Shown: positions 18,301 to 26,340 of the stretch, one piece after another
How the letters are laid out: the number at the start of each line of letters is the position of its first letter
How positions within the stretch are numbered: position 1 is the stretch's first letter
DNA from: a virus
IMG/VR virus record: IMGVR_UViG_3300037493_003174
Span: 1-64,000 of that record
DNA: 64,000 nucleotides
Reading direction: 5' to 3' (one strand)
Notes under the pieces: generated by a model
The model's input: only the letters and a program-made list of their open reading frames with translations
Told to the model about the DNA's origin: nothing
The model's database searches: none
Translations under genes and position numbers: made by a program

Positions 18301-20211
18301 CTAGTAACTGCAGGATATAATATTGGAGCTACAGGTCCAAGTAAAGATGGTGTAGATGGTATCCTGGGTAATAAGACTCAAATGGCATTAGATGCTTTTA
18401 ATTCTGGTATTCCTCCTTCTAAAGTAAAAACAATTGAACCAAAGAAAGAATCACAAAGTACTAAGTATGTGATTAACAAAAATCTTGGAACAGGTTACTT
18501 ACCATATCTCGATAGAGGAGAAGGAGAAGAAATTTGTGTTAAAGGTAAAGGATGTTCATTTAATGTAAGTGTTAAGATGAGTAACTTACTTGGTGAAATA
18601 GCTGATGGGGATATATGGGCAAATGATGCTTGGTTTAATAAGTCTGATGTTCTTAATAAAGGTGGAGATCTTATTTATGAAACCACAGAAAGAGACATCA
18701 GTAAGATGCCCAAGGTTCCTAAAGATGTTTATGCAAAATTACAAGTTGGTGATTATGTACAGCTCAATAGGATAAATACAAAAACAAGTGGAGAGTTTGC
18801 TGCAGAAAAACAAGGAGGTTTAGAAAATGAAAATGTTGAACACCTTGGATTTGTAGTTGGTAAAGATAAAGATGGTACGCCACTAATTTGGCATGGTTCT
18901 GAAAAAGGAAAAGCTTTTATTAAAAGACTTGATGAGCCAATAAGTCTTGATGATCATGACAAAAGTATATTCACTTATCAAGTTGCATCTATTGTAAGAT
19001 CACCTAGTCTTAAAAATGCTGACTTATCTGGATTACAGAAAACAGTCTATTACAGTACAATTGATCCTAAACAAAAACTAATAGCTAGTAAAACAGCAAC
19101 TGAACGTCAAAGACAAGCAACAGGTGTTATTAATAATAATGTTAGAAATCTTAAAAACTTAGGTTACACTCAAGAAGATGCAAATTTTGTAGGACAGATT
19201 CTTGTAGGAGGAATCATGCAAAATGAAACTCAGGGTGGAGAATCAAATAAAAGAATTCCTAAACAAATTGCAGCTACTCTTTATAAAGATGTTCTTGGTC
19301 AAGGAGAGTTTGAAGGAGATGAAGCAAGTATTGGTTATTACCAAATGAAACCTACTTTAAACTTTGTCAGTAAAGATGGGTCATTAAATGCACTTGGTAA
19401 AAAATTAGAAAAACTTGGAGTTGATCCTAAAGATATTGGAACTTTTGATATTGAAGCACAAACTAAAGCAGGTGCAATTATTCTTTTAGATAATTATGAA
19501 CAACTTAAAAAAGATAAAGATTTTAATATTAAGACTGGTCTATATAAAGGAAAGATACCAGCATCTTATATTTTAGCTAAGTCTTGGCAAGCAGGAACTG
19601 ATTGGTATAAGAGAGAAAAATATCAAAAATATCTTAATAACTTTGATATAGATTATAGTAATAATGTATTAAAAAATGCTCTTAATACTATGAGCAATAC
19701 AACTACAAGTAATCAATTACAAAAAGAATATAATACAGTAAAGAAAGGAATTACATCAAGAGAACAAGCTAATGCAGATATTCAAAGAGCTCAAAGTCTT
19801 AAAGAATTAGTAGAAAAAAATAACAGAGAAGCTGAGTATCAAAAGAATAATCCAAATTATGCTTATTCAAAAAAGGTACCTACTGAGTCTACTGCTGTTT
19901 ATAATTCTTATAAAGATACATTTAAAACACCTGAGTATACTACGAAACCTATAATAGAAAGTACAGTTTATAAATATCCTGAAAGACCTGGAGTAACTTA
20001 TAAAAAAGATTCAAAAGGTAAATGGTATGTTAACAGTGGAAAAGCAACAGGCAACAAGTACGTTCCTATACAAGATCCATCTGGGAGTAGAACAAAAGCT
20101 TTAGTAAAGGGTGCGGTTAAAGCTAAAGAAGGGGGTATGATTGTAAATCTTACACAAGCTGAAATTGATAGATATATTAAGGATGGTTATGTAATAGAAC
20201 AAATAGATTAA
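15355..20211 (+). CDS. Giant multidomain virion protein with SET, HAD-like and peptidoglycan-hydrolase regions
   Basis: The protein has 1618 residues. It opens with a conserved segment (VDPRGQWAHPGKLTRIP). A SET-like domain spans about 80-160, with NHS at 126-128 and GEELTTDY at 153-160. A HAD-like region starts at 236 (FDYDDTLT, D239/D241). A zinc ribbon has C377/C380/C396/C399. A peptidoglycan-binding repeat lies near 970-1015 (VDGILGNKTQ). An NlpC/P60-like stretch has C1061, H1163 and H1180. A lysozyme-like segment lies near 1280-1440 (E1291; ASIGYYQMKP). Three copies of an IELDLDEEEIEYYRKGG-type repeat separate domains. Together these suggest a virion enzyme that opens the cell wall on entry. 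The SET and HAD activities are inferred from motifs. Confidence 0.7.
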   Translation: MNKKSKSKIIVDPRGQWAHPGKLTRIPGNDITMQGVPYPVMAYPDFGSPVMMHPEEEYNFPGAKYVDEYPEMKSGRNTDKHVIVKQSTIKGADKGLFSNQSFKKNQLIGLAHRDGQPVGEIGKMHNHSDKPNMYSVKKGNERHVYAKRDIKAGEELTTDYKLQPELEQPDDFKKGGQSPKIRIPTSPKGIKSKAYSRSLEATNRLFALNPLFEVPKSRKRKIFDPNASFYENGGIVSFDYDDTLTSDAGMQMAMNIPNDQKYIVSARGEVTPGMIDRARNAGISEDRIFAMGSDEAKVAKVKELGIDRHIDNKQSVVDQLGTNGQLFKAGGQSSSNDYIEMELSPEEIQVYRDGGYTVEELDDYKKGGALLTKKVTCKKCGWTWDAADGGNDMTTCHKCGGQGLIHAQKGGQSNFYTVSGSEGVYKKVNGKWEVDWNKSGKFQPLSKGDVEKRTAVLNKQAKLLYDSDYNDLANSRDYKAVPKTVIQKAPTVEQKKVQATFNKDFKVTDKSKLEKVQDKIKTDQENLIKWGQENNVPVDQKQLDDVENWGMNVYGKVGNQANPDTIKQVTPEEAQEFWDKAGDIAANPMTAAGFFMRGQDIPDYMQRDMDRGTFGYYANGQLHTERNPLDFALADMTGLSMINDARSAYKGIKDKNVSEAGLGLLGFIPGVSEARKAGKVINAADAVNDTRKAINFSGPMVHSYGDRAEVLGALSQRGKNWDKLGAKGEDLLHKDMVNYHGTYSGRPIVEVKMPDGSSEMFYKSSGWAKKAGAADNGTTEGMWQVYGGHADDSNNWFMKDDNVHVPGLSYKDYYGSNTFRGMAENMDKTLMQKYGLQSTNELDDVLNFQNRYGAVDTYTPKRKTGGFIELDLDEEEIEYYRKGGFTIEEVKFQDGGMPTVPTMQESQTQVVTPMLVPDMMPTGDLVAPPVVTEPIVATTVQQPATLVNTPVIDQPTPTKKEVEKVAMPKIEQSGDVKAIQKKLVTAGYNIGATGPSKDGVDGILGNKTQMALDAFNSGIPPSKVKTIEPKKESQSTKYVINKNLGTGYLPYLDRGEGEEICVKGKGCSFNVSVKMSNLLGEIADGDIWANDAWFNKSDVLNKGGDLIYETTERDISKMPKVPKDVYAKLQVGDYVQLNRINTKTSGEFAAEKQGGLENENVEHLGFVVGKDKDGTPLIWHGSEKGKAFIKRLDEPISLDDHDKSIFTYQVASIVRSPSLKNADLSGLQKTVYYSTIDPKQKLIASKTATERQRQATGVINNNVRNLKNLGYTQEDANFVGQILVGGIMQNETQGGESNKRIPKQIAATLYKDVLGQGEFEGDEASIGYYQMKPTLNFVSKDGSLNALGKKLEKLGVDPKDIGTFDIEAQTKAGAIILLDNYEQLKKDKDFNIKTGLYKGKIPASYILAKSWQAGTDWYKREKYQKYLNNFDIDYSNNVLKNALNTMSNTTTSNQLQKEYNTVKKGITSREQANADIQRAQSLKELVEKNNREAEYQKNNPNYAYSKKVPTESTAVYNSYKDTFKTPEYTTKPIIESTVYKYPERPGVTYKKDSKGKWYVNSGKATGNKYVPIQDPSGSRTKALVKGAVKAKEGGMIVNLTQAEIDRYIKDGYVIEQID
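16339..16458 (+). repeat. Virion-protein repeat, copy 1 (residues 329-368)
   Basis: The segment holds IEMELSPEEIQVYRDGG followed by YTVEEL, bounded by AGGQ and KKGG. It is related to copies at 17941-18042 and 20128-20208. The form is a short strand, an acidic helix with EI..Y, and a GG/DG turn with a second strand. Confidence 0.65.
16591..16737 (+). repeat. YKK-W-GDV domain, copy A
   Basis: Residues 413-461 contain VYKKVNGKWEVDW, then FQPLSKGDVEKR and LNKQA. The same order (YKK, K/QW, GDV..R, L.K.A) recurs in the 1233-aa protein at 21966-22115. A looser copy occurs at the C-terminus of this protein. Confidence 0.6.
17941..18042 (+). repeat. Virion-protein repeat, copy 2 (residues 863-896)
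   Basis: The segment reads GGFIELDLDEEEIEYYRKGG followed by FTIEEV and then QDGG. It aligns residue by residue with copy 1 and marks the border between the central region and the peptidoglycan-binding region. Confidence 0.65.
19969..20124 (+). repeat. YKK-W-GDV-type domain, copy B (divergent)
   Basis: Residues 1539-1590 contain VTYKKDSKGKWYVNSG, then YVPIQDPSGSRTKAL. The YKK, KWYV and final R..AL positions match copies A and C, but GDV is replaced by PSG. Confidence 0.45.
20128..20208 (+). repeat. Virion-protein repeat, copy 3 (residues 1592-1618)
   Basis: The C-terminal residues read EGGMIVNLTQAEIDRYIKDG followed by YVIEQID. They match copies 1 and 2 in the I-strand, AEI..Y helix and DG turn. 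The protein therefore ends with the repeat. Confidence 0.6.
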
Positions 20212-20224
20212 ACTTATTAAGTTT
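20210..20224 (+). repeat. Inverted repeat just after a stop codon
   Basis: AAACTTATTAAGTTT has 7-base arms around one T and overlaps the TAA stop of the 1618-aa gene. A near-identical sequence (one mismatch) overlaps the stop of the 767-aa gene at 26280-26294. It has no T tract and low GC, so a classical terminator is unlikely; mRNA processing or protein binding is possible. Confidence 0.5.
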
Positions 20225-20236
20225 ATCCAATAAATT

Positions 20237-20267
20237 AAAATTTAGTATATTAACTATATAAGATAAT
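20237..20267 (+). promoter_or_regulatory. AAAATTTAGTATATT promoter-like leader
   Basis: AAAATTTAGTATATT starts 31 bases before the ATG at 20268. The same 15 bases occur at the same distance from the ATG at 45412. The core TTTAGTATATT is also present at 7458. A phage-specific promoter for virion genes is the best guess. Confidence 0.5.
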
Positions 20268-23200
20268 ATGAAAAAAAGAGTTAGAATCTATAAGAGCCCA
20301 ACAGGTGAAGGACAGTTTTTAAATAAGACTGCACAATTTTTACGTAAAGCTCAGATGGGTGGTGCACCTACTGCAGAAGAATTATCATATCCGGGTGCTA
20401 CTCAAGGTCAAACACAACAAGTAGATGATAATCAACTTGCTTCATTAGTACTACAAGATATTAGTAACTCAAGACCAAAAGAAGAGATAGTAGTTAAGTT
20501 GGTGAATATGTATGGTAAAGATCCAATGGAAGCAACTACTTTGGTAAATCAAATGTATACTTATCTTGAAGAACAATCAGAAGCACAGAAAGAAGAAGAT
20601 TCTGAAGAATCATCAGATGAAGAAATTACAGGTGGAGATCCAGAAGATGCTCAGGAGGAAACAGTAATGAATCCTGTTCAAGAAATTGAAGAAGACTTCT
20701 ATGGTGATGACATGAATAATGATATGGCAAATCAAGTTGCTAATGAAGATGATGAAGTAGAAGATGATGATACTGATGTTGCTTCTCAAGTAGTAATGAT
20801 GAGAGGCGGCTACATGAGAGCACAAGATGGAGCAGAAATAGAAAGTGAATATCCAATTGTATTTCCAGGAGTTGAAGCATACTTACCTGCAAACATGTCT
20901 GACATGATGGGTGGTAGTTATGATGTAGCAACTGGAGAAGCTTGGCAAAGACCAGAGTTTACTGCACCTGAAACTTCAGATGATGCTGGTATCTCATATG
21001 GTTATATGGATCAAGGTGCAGAGGAAGCAATGGTAGAAGATGCCCCTGAAGGAATACCAACAGAAGAAAGTGAGTATAGAAAAGGTGGAGCTTACAAAAA
21101 AGGTAAGAGTGCTTATGTAAATTCTGTACTTAAGTTAGTTAAGAAACAAATAGGTGGAGATCAAGAAAATAATAATCCTAATGACCTTACTAAAAAAGAA
21201 GATCAATCAGATCCAATTGGAAATGATTTAAGAAGAGGTATCTTAAGTAATTATATTGGAACCCTTAAGAATCAAGGTCAGATGGCTGTTGCTAAAGAAG
21301 AAGCAGAACAACAGTATGATCAAATGATGCAACAGCAACAAATGATGCAACAGGGTATGCCTCAAGCTCCAATGAATTATTCTGAAAATGGTGAAATGCT
21401 TGATGAAGCTCAGTTTGGTGGATTGTTTAATAGAAGAAGAAATCAAGAAGGTCAAGAGAGAAGAGGCTTGTTCAATAGAAAACCAAGGATTCCACAAGGA
21501 TTTGGTTATGGCTATCCTCCAATAGAATCAGTAGATGTATACAAGAGAGGTATATTTGGTAGACCAAAAGAATACTCAGTTAACTTTGGACAAATGCCAT
21601 CTGTTATGCCAGGTTATGGTATGCAAGGTAGTGGACCAGGTTTCTATGGTTATGGTTATACAGGTACTAAAAAGACTCCTGCAAGAAAAATTGTAGAAGA
21701 TAATGCTATTTATGTAAATAGTCAAGCTAATAAAGATGTAGCTGTAGTTACTCCGGGTAATGAAGCAACTAATAAAGATGTTAAGGTTGAAGAAAAAGTT
21801 GAAGTAAAAGCTGATGGTACAACAGAAACAGTTGCAACTACTGAAGTTAAAACTCCTGGGACTGAAACTCCGGTTACTGTAAACAGTTCTAAAACTGCAA
21901 AAGAAAAACAAGTTACTAAAGATCAAGTAAAAGGTCAAAAAGAAGTTAATGTTCAGAAACGTGCTGATGGTATTTACACTTATCCAAATAAGACTGCAAT
22001 TTATAAGAAACAAAATAACCAGTGGTATATTGATATAACTGGTGTAGGAAATGCATTTCAAAAAGTTTCTTCTGGAGATGTAGAGGGTAGAGTAAATGCA
22101 TTAGAAAAAAATGCTGTAACATATGTTCAACCAAAAGCTAAAGTAGTACCCATTCCTATTGGAAATAGGCCTGACTTAATGAAAGATGCAACAGGAGTAG
22201 CTTCTCAAGTAAGACAGGTTGCAGTTCCAACTTATGATTTTAAAAAACCAAAACCAAAAGTTAACGCTTTTGATATGGATAAAATTATGGCTCCAATAAA
22301 AGATCCATTCATGTTCCCAAGACAAACAGTGATTGATCCAAAAGGATCACAACTTTTTGGATTACAAGATGGAGGTATCATACAAGATCCTTTTTCTGAT
22401 GAGTATGGTAATCTTCAAAGATTTGTTTATGGAGGAGATGATGATCTATCACTTGCAAATATGGATCAGTCTGATATTGATTACACAGGATCAGAAGATG
22501 TAACAGATCCATACTTTCAAAAAGGAGGTTTGCTTAAAAACTTGTTTCCTGCTAACTTAAATAGAAATTACAGTACAGAATATAGAGGTGCACGTAATGC
22601 TGCAGGAGAAGTTGTTCCTGGTTATTTTGGTAAGAATTCACAACTTAAATCAGTAGATGTTCAAAAAACAGGTTTATTAAGTGGAAGACCTAAGAAGTAT
22701 TCAGTTACTTTTAGTAATCAAAGTTCTGATCCAACTAAACCAATGATTAGTTTAGATAGACCAGGTACAGAAAGTGTTATACCTAAAAAAGCTCCTATGG
22801 CTTTATCTCAAAGAGAAATGGATAGAGGTGATAGACAAGCAGGAAGACAGAGACCATTAACTGCTGGTAAAAAATATGAAAAATATTTTGAAGAACCTGT
22901 ATTGAATGAGGAAGAACAAGCAAAAGCTTTTGATAATCAATTAAAATATCAAGCTAATGTAGATGCTTATCATAAGGAAAGATCAGATAATACTGCAATG
23001 ATTAATAAAATGTTTAATCAAAAAGGAGAACAGCCTGGAATAACACAAAATCAAATGCAAGAGTTTCAGCAGATGATTGGTAATCAAACAGGAATACCTA
23101 GTTATGCTGAATCTCCATATCCAACTCAAGTAATGCGTCCTGAAGGTGAGTTTCCTGAAGGATATGTACAAAGGAATCCAATGTATGGTGCAGCATCAGA

Positions 23201-23969
23201 TAGCTATGAAAGTTACTTAGACTTTATAAATAGTGGTATGCCTTTAGGACAAGGTATGACAAGAAATGAGATGACAAGAGAGCAGTACATGGGAGAGTAT
23301 GGTCATTATAATGATGGTGGTGCTTTAAGAAAGTTTATACCTACTGCTCAGTATGGTGGTGATAGCCCTGTAGTATATACTAATAATCCAGCAATGGATG
23401 GGATGACAGATGTTGATATGTTATCTCTTAACCCTGGTATTCAAGATTTAGATCAATCATCTTTAACAAGTTTTATGAATGTTGATAGTCCTACAAGAGA
23501 TCAATCACAAGACCCAAAACAATATACTGTAGATCCAAATCAAGCTTCAAGACAACAAACTGAAAAAGTTTATGAACCTGAAGGAGATGTAACATATGAC
23601 TTTAAAACAAAAACTAATGTTGATCCACAAGCAGCTTTACTTACAGGTAATGCAGCTGCTAAAGGAGTTTTAGGATTTGTTGATAGAATGCAAAATAAAA
23701 AGAACGAGGCAAAAATGTATAAAAATCTTACTTCTGATAATTTATATGCAAGTGATCCTAGTAGAGACCGTGGTGATTATGAATCAAACTCTGGTTTATA
23801 TAGACCAGATGACATGGGTGAAACTTGGAATAGTAGATCTGCACAAATGGGTGGTCAAAATAGTTATCTTAATGAAGATCCTGACTATGTAGAAGGAGAT
23901 GAAGTTGATATGACAGATGAAGAATTAGCAAACTTTATTGCTAACGGTGGTGAAGTTGAATATTTATAA
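20268..23969 (+). CDS. Giant virion cargo protein with repeated AQxGG motifs
   Basis: The protein has 1233 residues, acidic and Gln/Met-rich, and much of it appears disordered. The N-terminus (MKKRVRIYKSPTGEG) matches that of the next gene (MLRRVRIKSVPKARTG). The motif [A][Q]x[G][G] or close forms recurs at about residues 28, 185, 381, 1027 and 1192. A SVDVxKxGxxxGRPKxYSV unit is duplicated (from S421 and S795). Residues 567-616 carry the YKK-W-GDV domain shared with the 1618-aa protein. No enzyme motif is present. Position between the wall-degrading protein and the RNAP suggests an ejected internal protein or one that packs around it. Function beyond that is unknown. Confidence 0.6.
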   Translation: MKKRVRIYKSPTGEGQFLNKTAQFLRKAQMGGAPTAEELSYPGATQGQTQQVDDNQLASLVLQDISNSRPKEEIVVKLVNMYGKDPMEATTLVNQMYTYLEEQSEAQKEEDSEESSDEEITGGDPEDAQEETVMNPVQEIEEDFYGDDMNNDMANQVANEDDEVEDDDTDVASQVVMMRGGYMRAQDGAEIESEYPIVFPGVEAYLPANMSDMMGGSYDVATGEAWQRPEFTAPETSDDAGISYGYMDQGAEEAMVEDAPEGIPTEESEYRKGGAYKKGKSAYVNSVLKLVKKQIGGDQENNNPNDLTKKEDQSDPIGNDLRRGILSNYIGTLKNQGQMAVAKEEAEQQYDQMMQQQQMMQQGMPQAPMNYSENGEMLDEAQFGGLFNRRRNQEGQERRGLFNRKPRIPQGFGYGYPPIESVDVYKRGIFGRPKEYSVNFGQMPSVMPGYGMQGSGPGFYGYGYTGTKKTPARKIVEDNAIYVNSQANKDVAVVTPGNEATNKDVKVEEKVEVKADGTTETVATTEVKTPGTETPVTVNSSKTAKEKQVTKDQVKGQKEVNVQKRADGIYTYPNKTAIYKKQNNQWYIDITGVGNAFQKVSSGDVEGRVNALEKNAVTYVQPKAKVVPIPIGNRPDLMKDATGVASQVRQVAVPTYDFKKPKPKVNAFDMDKIMAPIKDPFMFPRQTVIDPKGSQLFGLQDGGIIQDPFSDEYGNLQRFVYGGDDDLSLANMDQSDIDYTGSEDVTDPYFQKGGLLKNLFPANLNRNYSTEYRGARNAAGEVVPGYFGKNSQLKSVDVQKTGLLSGRPKKYSVTFSNQSSDPTKPMISLDRPGTESVIPKKAPMALSQREMDRGDRQAGRQRPLTAGKKYEKYFEEPVLNEEEQAKAFDNQLKYQANVDAYHKERSDNTAMINKMFNQKGEQPGITQNQMQEFQQMIGNQTGIPSYAESPYPTQVMRPEGEFPEGYVQRNPMYGAASDSYESYLDFINSGMPLGQGMTRNEMTREQYMGEYGHYNDGGALRKFIPTAQYGGDSPVVYTNNPAMDGMTDVDMLSLNPGIQDLDQSSLTSFMNVDSPTRDQSQDPKQYTVDPNQASRQQTEKVYEPEGDVTYDFKTKTNVDPQAALLTGNAAAKGVLGFVDRMQNKKNEAKMYKNLTSDNLYASDPSRDRGDYESNSGLYRPDDMGETWNSRSAQMGGQNSYLNEDPDYVEGDEVDMTDEELANFIANGGEVEYL
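21966..22115 (+). repeat. YKK-W-GDV domain, copy C
   Basis: Residues 567-616 of the 1233-aa protein read TAIYKKQNNQWYIDITG, then FQKVSSGDVEGR and LEKNA. The order of conserved residues matches copy A in the 1618-aa protein, so two different virion proteins share this small domain. Confidence 0.6.
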
Positions 23970-23977
23970 TTTAAGCT

Positions 23978-26281
23978 ATGTTAAGAAGAGTAAGAATTAA
24001 ATCTGTACCAAAAGCTAGAACAGGGTATCAAGTTAATGGTGGTTTAGCTAATGATGTACCATCATTTGGTGGTGCTGATTACAATGCATATATTGGTGAA
24101 CAACCATCTGAGGTAAAGAGAACACTATCTGCGGTTCCAAGAAAAGAAGCTAATCTAGAAGCTGAAGGTGGAGAAACTGTAATAGGAAATATTGATGGTA
24201 GTATGATGCCCTCTTTTTTTACAATTACTGGTCCACGCCACAGTAGTGGAGGTGTTCCATTAAACTTACCAGATGACAGTTTTATTTTTAGTGATACTAA
24301 GTCAATGAAGATTTCAGACCCAACTATTCTAAAAATGTTTAATGCTAATCCTAAGAAAGGTGGATACACTCCGGCTGACTTATCTAAGAAATATGATCTT
24401 AACAGGTATAGAAAAATACTTCAAGATCCTAATTCAGATAAGATGGATAGAAAGACTGCTGAGATGATGATTAAGAATTACACCATGAAACTTGGTGCTT
24501 TAGCATTAGCTCAAGAGTCTAAGAAAGGATTTCCTCAAGGTATACCTGAATTATCAAAACCTTATATGGAGTCTAATGGAATTACTGAAGAAGACTTACT
24601 ACCACAAAAACCACAACCACAACAGCAGATGCCGTCACAAGAAATGATGGAGGCTCCTGAAATGGAAGGTATGGAAGAGATGCCAATGGAAATGCCAAAT
24701 GGGGAACAGATAGCTCAACCTCAGTCTATGGAGCAAGATATGGCTGCTCAGGAAATGATGCAACAACAAGCTCCTATGGCTTATAGTGGTCAACCAATGG
24801 CTATGTATGGGATGTCAATGGGAGGTTATGAGTTTCCTTATGAGTCAAATGAAATGGCTTATGGAGGATTGACTAAAGCACAAACTGGAGTTATCACACC
24901 TTATGAAGAAGCAAGAACAAAACAAGGAAATGTAACTCCAACGGGTACATCAAATAAGTTTAGTTCACGTAAACAATCATTAAATGATTATTTAAAACAA
25001 TGGGAAGATAGTATTCCTGGTATTGGTAAAATGACAGAAGGCCAAGCACAAAAAGCTATTTATGAATGGACTTTAAAAAACAATCCTGAAAGCATTAAGA
25101 ATATGTGGACAACACATGGTCTTACAGCTAAAGGTATGAAGAATGCAAAATTAAAAGCATTGAGTAAAGATGGGTCAGGTAAATTTACTGAAGAACAATT
25201 AAAAGATCCTAAACTGTTAGAACAGTTGCAAGATGCATATGTAGATAATTATTTTGGTGTAAGACAATTAGATCCTGTAAAAGCAGAAGAAGTAAAAGAT
25301 GGGCCTGTATCAACAGAATGTCCATGTCTTGATGATAAAGGTGTAGCTATTGCAGGAAAGTTTGCTCAGAAGAATGAGAAAGATGAGTGTATGCCTGAAA
25401 CATGTACACCAAAAGAAAGCTGTGAATGTGATAGAGCAGATGGTACGGTATATGATCCAGGTATGAATACTGATGGTAGTTGTAAAGAATGTGAAGAAAT
25501 TATCACAGAAGAAGGAGATGTACTTAAACCGCCAGCAGAAAAAAGAGAACCAGAATGGTGGTTACAAGATACTGTAAATACTATGGGTGCATTTGGTGAT
25601 ATGATGAGTGCTAAGAAATATATGCCTTGGGAAGCAAGAGTTGATCTTGAAGAACCAAGACCTACATTCTTAGATCCTACAAGAGAACTAGCTGCACAAT
25701 CTGAACAAGCTAATATTGCAGCTCAAGCAGCTTCTTCATTTGCGGGTCCTCAAGCATTGAATGCAAGACTATCTCAGATACAAGGTCAAGGAGCTAGATC
25801 AGCTGCAGATACACTTAGTAGAATTAATAATCAAAATGTTAATATTGCTAATCAGTTTGAAGCAAATCAAGTTGGTGTAAGAAACCAAGAAAATCAAATG
25901 AATCAGCAAATGGCAACTAGAGTATATGACAAAAATGTTATTGCTAATCAACAGTTTGATAATGCTAAAAGACAAGGGGCTGCAAATATGAGACAGGCTT
26001 ACAATACTGCAGTAACAAATAGAATGAAGACAGATGCATTAAATCAAATGTATCCTAACTATCAAACTAGACCGGGTGTTGGAGGACGTGTAGAATATAC
26101 ACCAACTGACAAAGCTGTTGATCCAGGAGCAAAGCAAGCAACAATGGGAGAAGAATTAAAAGAATTAATGTCTCAAGGATTTAGTAAAGAGTCTGCTGAA
26201 AAATACCTTTTAAATAAATATAAAAAGAAAGGTGGTAGTACAACAGGATACGTATATACTGATTGGCCAATCTTCTTATAA
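23978..26281 (+). CDS. Conserved crAss-like internal virion protein, 767 aa
   Basis: The N-terminal region (about 55-130) has EGGETVIGNIDGSMMPSFF, then GPRHSSGGVPLNLPDDSF and FSDTKSMKI. This is a block I recall as conserved in crAss-like internal proteins. Residues 180-300 are rich in Met, Gln and Glu. A KAQTG motif (A301) links it to the 1233-aa protein. A cluster of eight Cys at about 448-505 suggests a small disulfide or metal-bound fold. Residues about 560-690 are Ala/Gln/Asn-rich and probably coiled coil. It starts with the same RVRI motif as its neighbour and the context TTAAGCTATG, which is also found at the RNAP gene. Likely ejected with DNA; function unknown. Confidence 0.65.
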   Translation: MLRRVRIKSVPKARTGYQVNGGLANDVPSFGGADYNAYIGEQPSEVKRTLSAVPRKEANLEAEGGETVIGNIDGSMMPSFFTITGPRHSSGGVPLNLPDDSFIFSDTKSMKISDPTILKMFNANPKKGGYTPADLSKKYDLNRYRKILQDPNSDKMDRKTAEMMIKNYTMKLGALALAQESKKGFPQGIPELSKPYMESNGITEEDLLPQKPQPQQQMPSQEMMEAPEMEGMEEMPMEMPNGEQIAQPQSMEQDMAAQEMMQQQAPMAYSGQPMAMYGMSMGGYEFPYESNEMAYGGLTKAQTGVITPYEEARTKQGNVTPTGTSNKFSSRKQSLNDYLKQWEDSIPGIGKMTEGQAQKAIYEWTLKNNPESIKNMWTTHGLTAKGMKNAKLKALSKDGSGKFTEEQLKDPKLLEQLQDAYVDNYFGVRQLDPVKAEEVKDGPVSTECPCLDDKGVAIAGKFAQKNEKDECMPETCTPKESCECDRADGTVYDPGMNTDGSCKECEEIITEEGDVLKPPAEKREPEWWLQDTVNTMGAFGDMMSAKKYMPWEARVDLEEPRPTFLDPTRELAAQSEQANIAAQAASSFAGPQALNARLSQIQGQGARSAADTLSRINNQNVNIANQFEANQVGVRNQENQMNQQMATRVYDKNVIANQQFDNAKRQGAANMRQAYNTAVTNRMKTDALNQMYPNYQTRPGVGGRVEYTPTDKAVDPGAKQATMGEELKELMSQGFSKESAEKYLLNKYKKKGGSTTGYVYTDWPIFL

Positions 26282-26294
26282 ACTTAATAAGTTT
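26280..26294 (+). repeat. Inverted repeat just after a stop codon
   Basis: AAACTTAATAAGTTT overlaps the TAA of the 767-aa gene. It repeats the element at 20210-20224 with one changed base. A second overlapping arm (AAGTTTATTAAACTT, 26290-26304) extends the symmetry. Confidence 0.5.
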
Positions 26295-26340
26295 ATTAAA
26301 CTTAAAAAATGTTGATACTTTTATAAAGAATTAGAATAAC

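Noticed and set aside
21576-22061. Long minus-strand frame opposite the 1233-aa gene
   Set aside because: Composition (Ser, Phe, Ile runs) is that of an antisense shadow of Lys/Glu/Asn codons; no start context and no spacing logic.
26316-26340. Promoter upstream of the 988-aa gene
   Set aside because: The leader is AT-rich but lacks the TTTAGTATATT core and its spacing; nothing distinguishes it from background.
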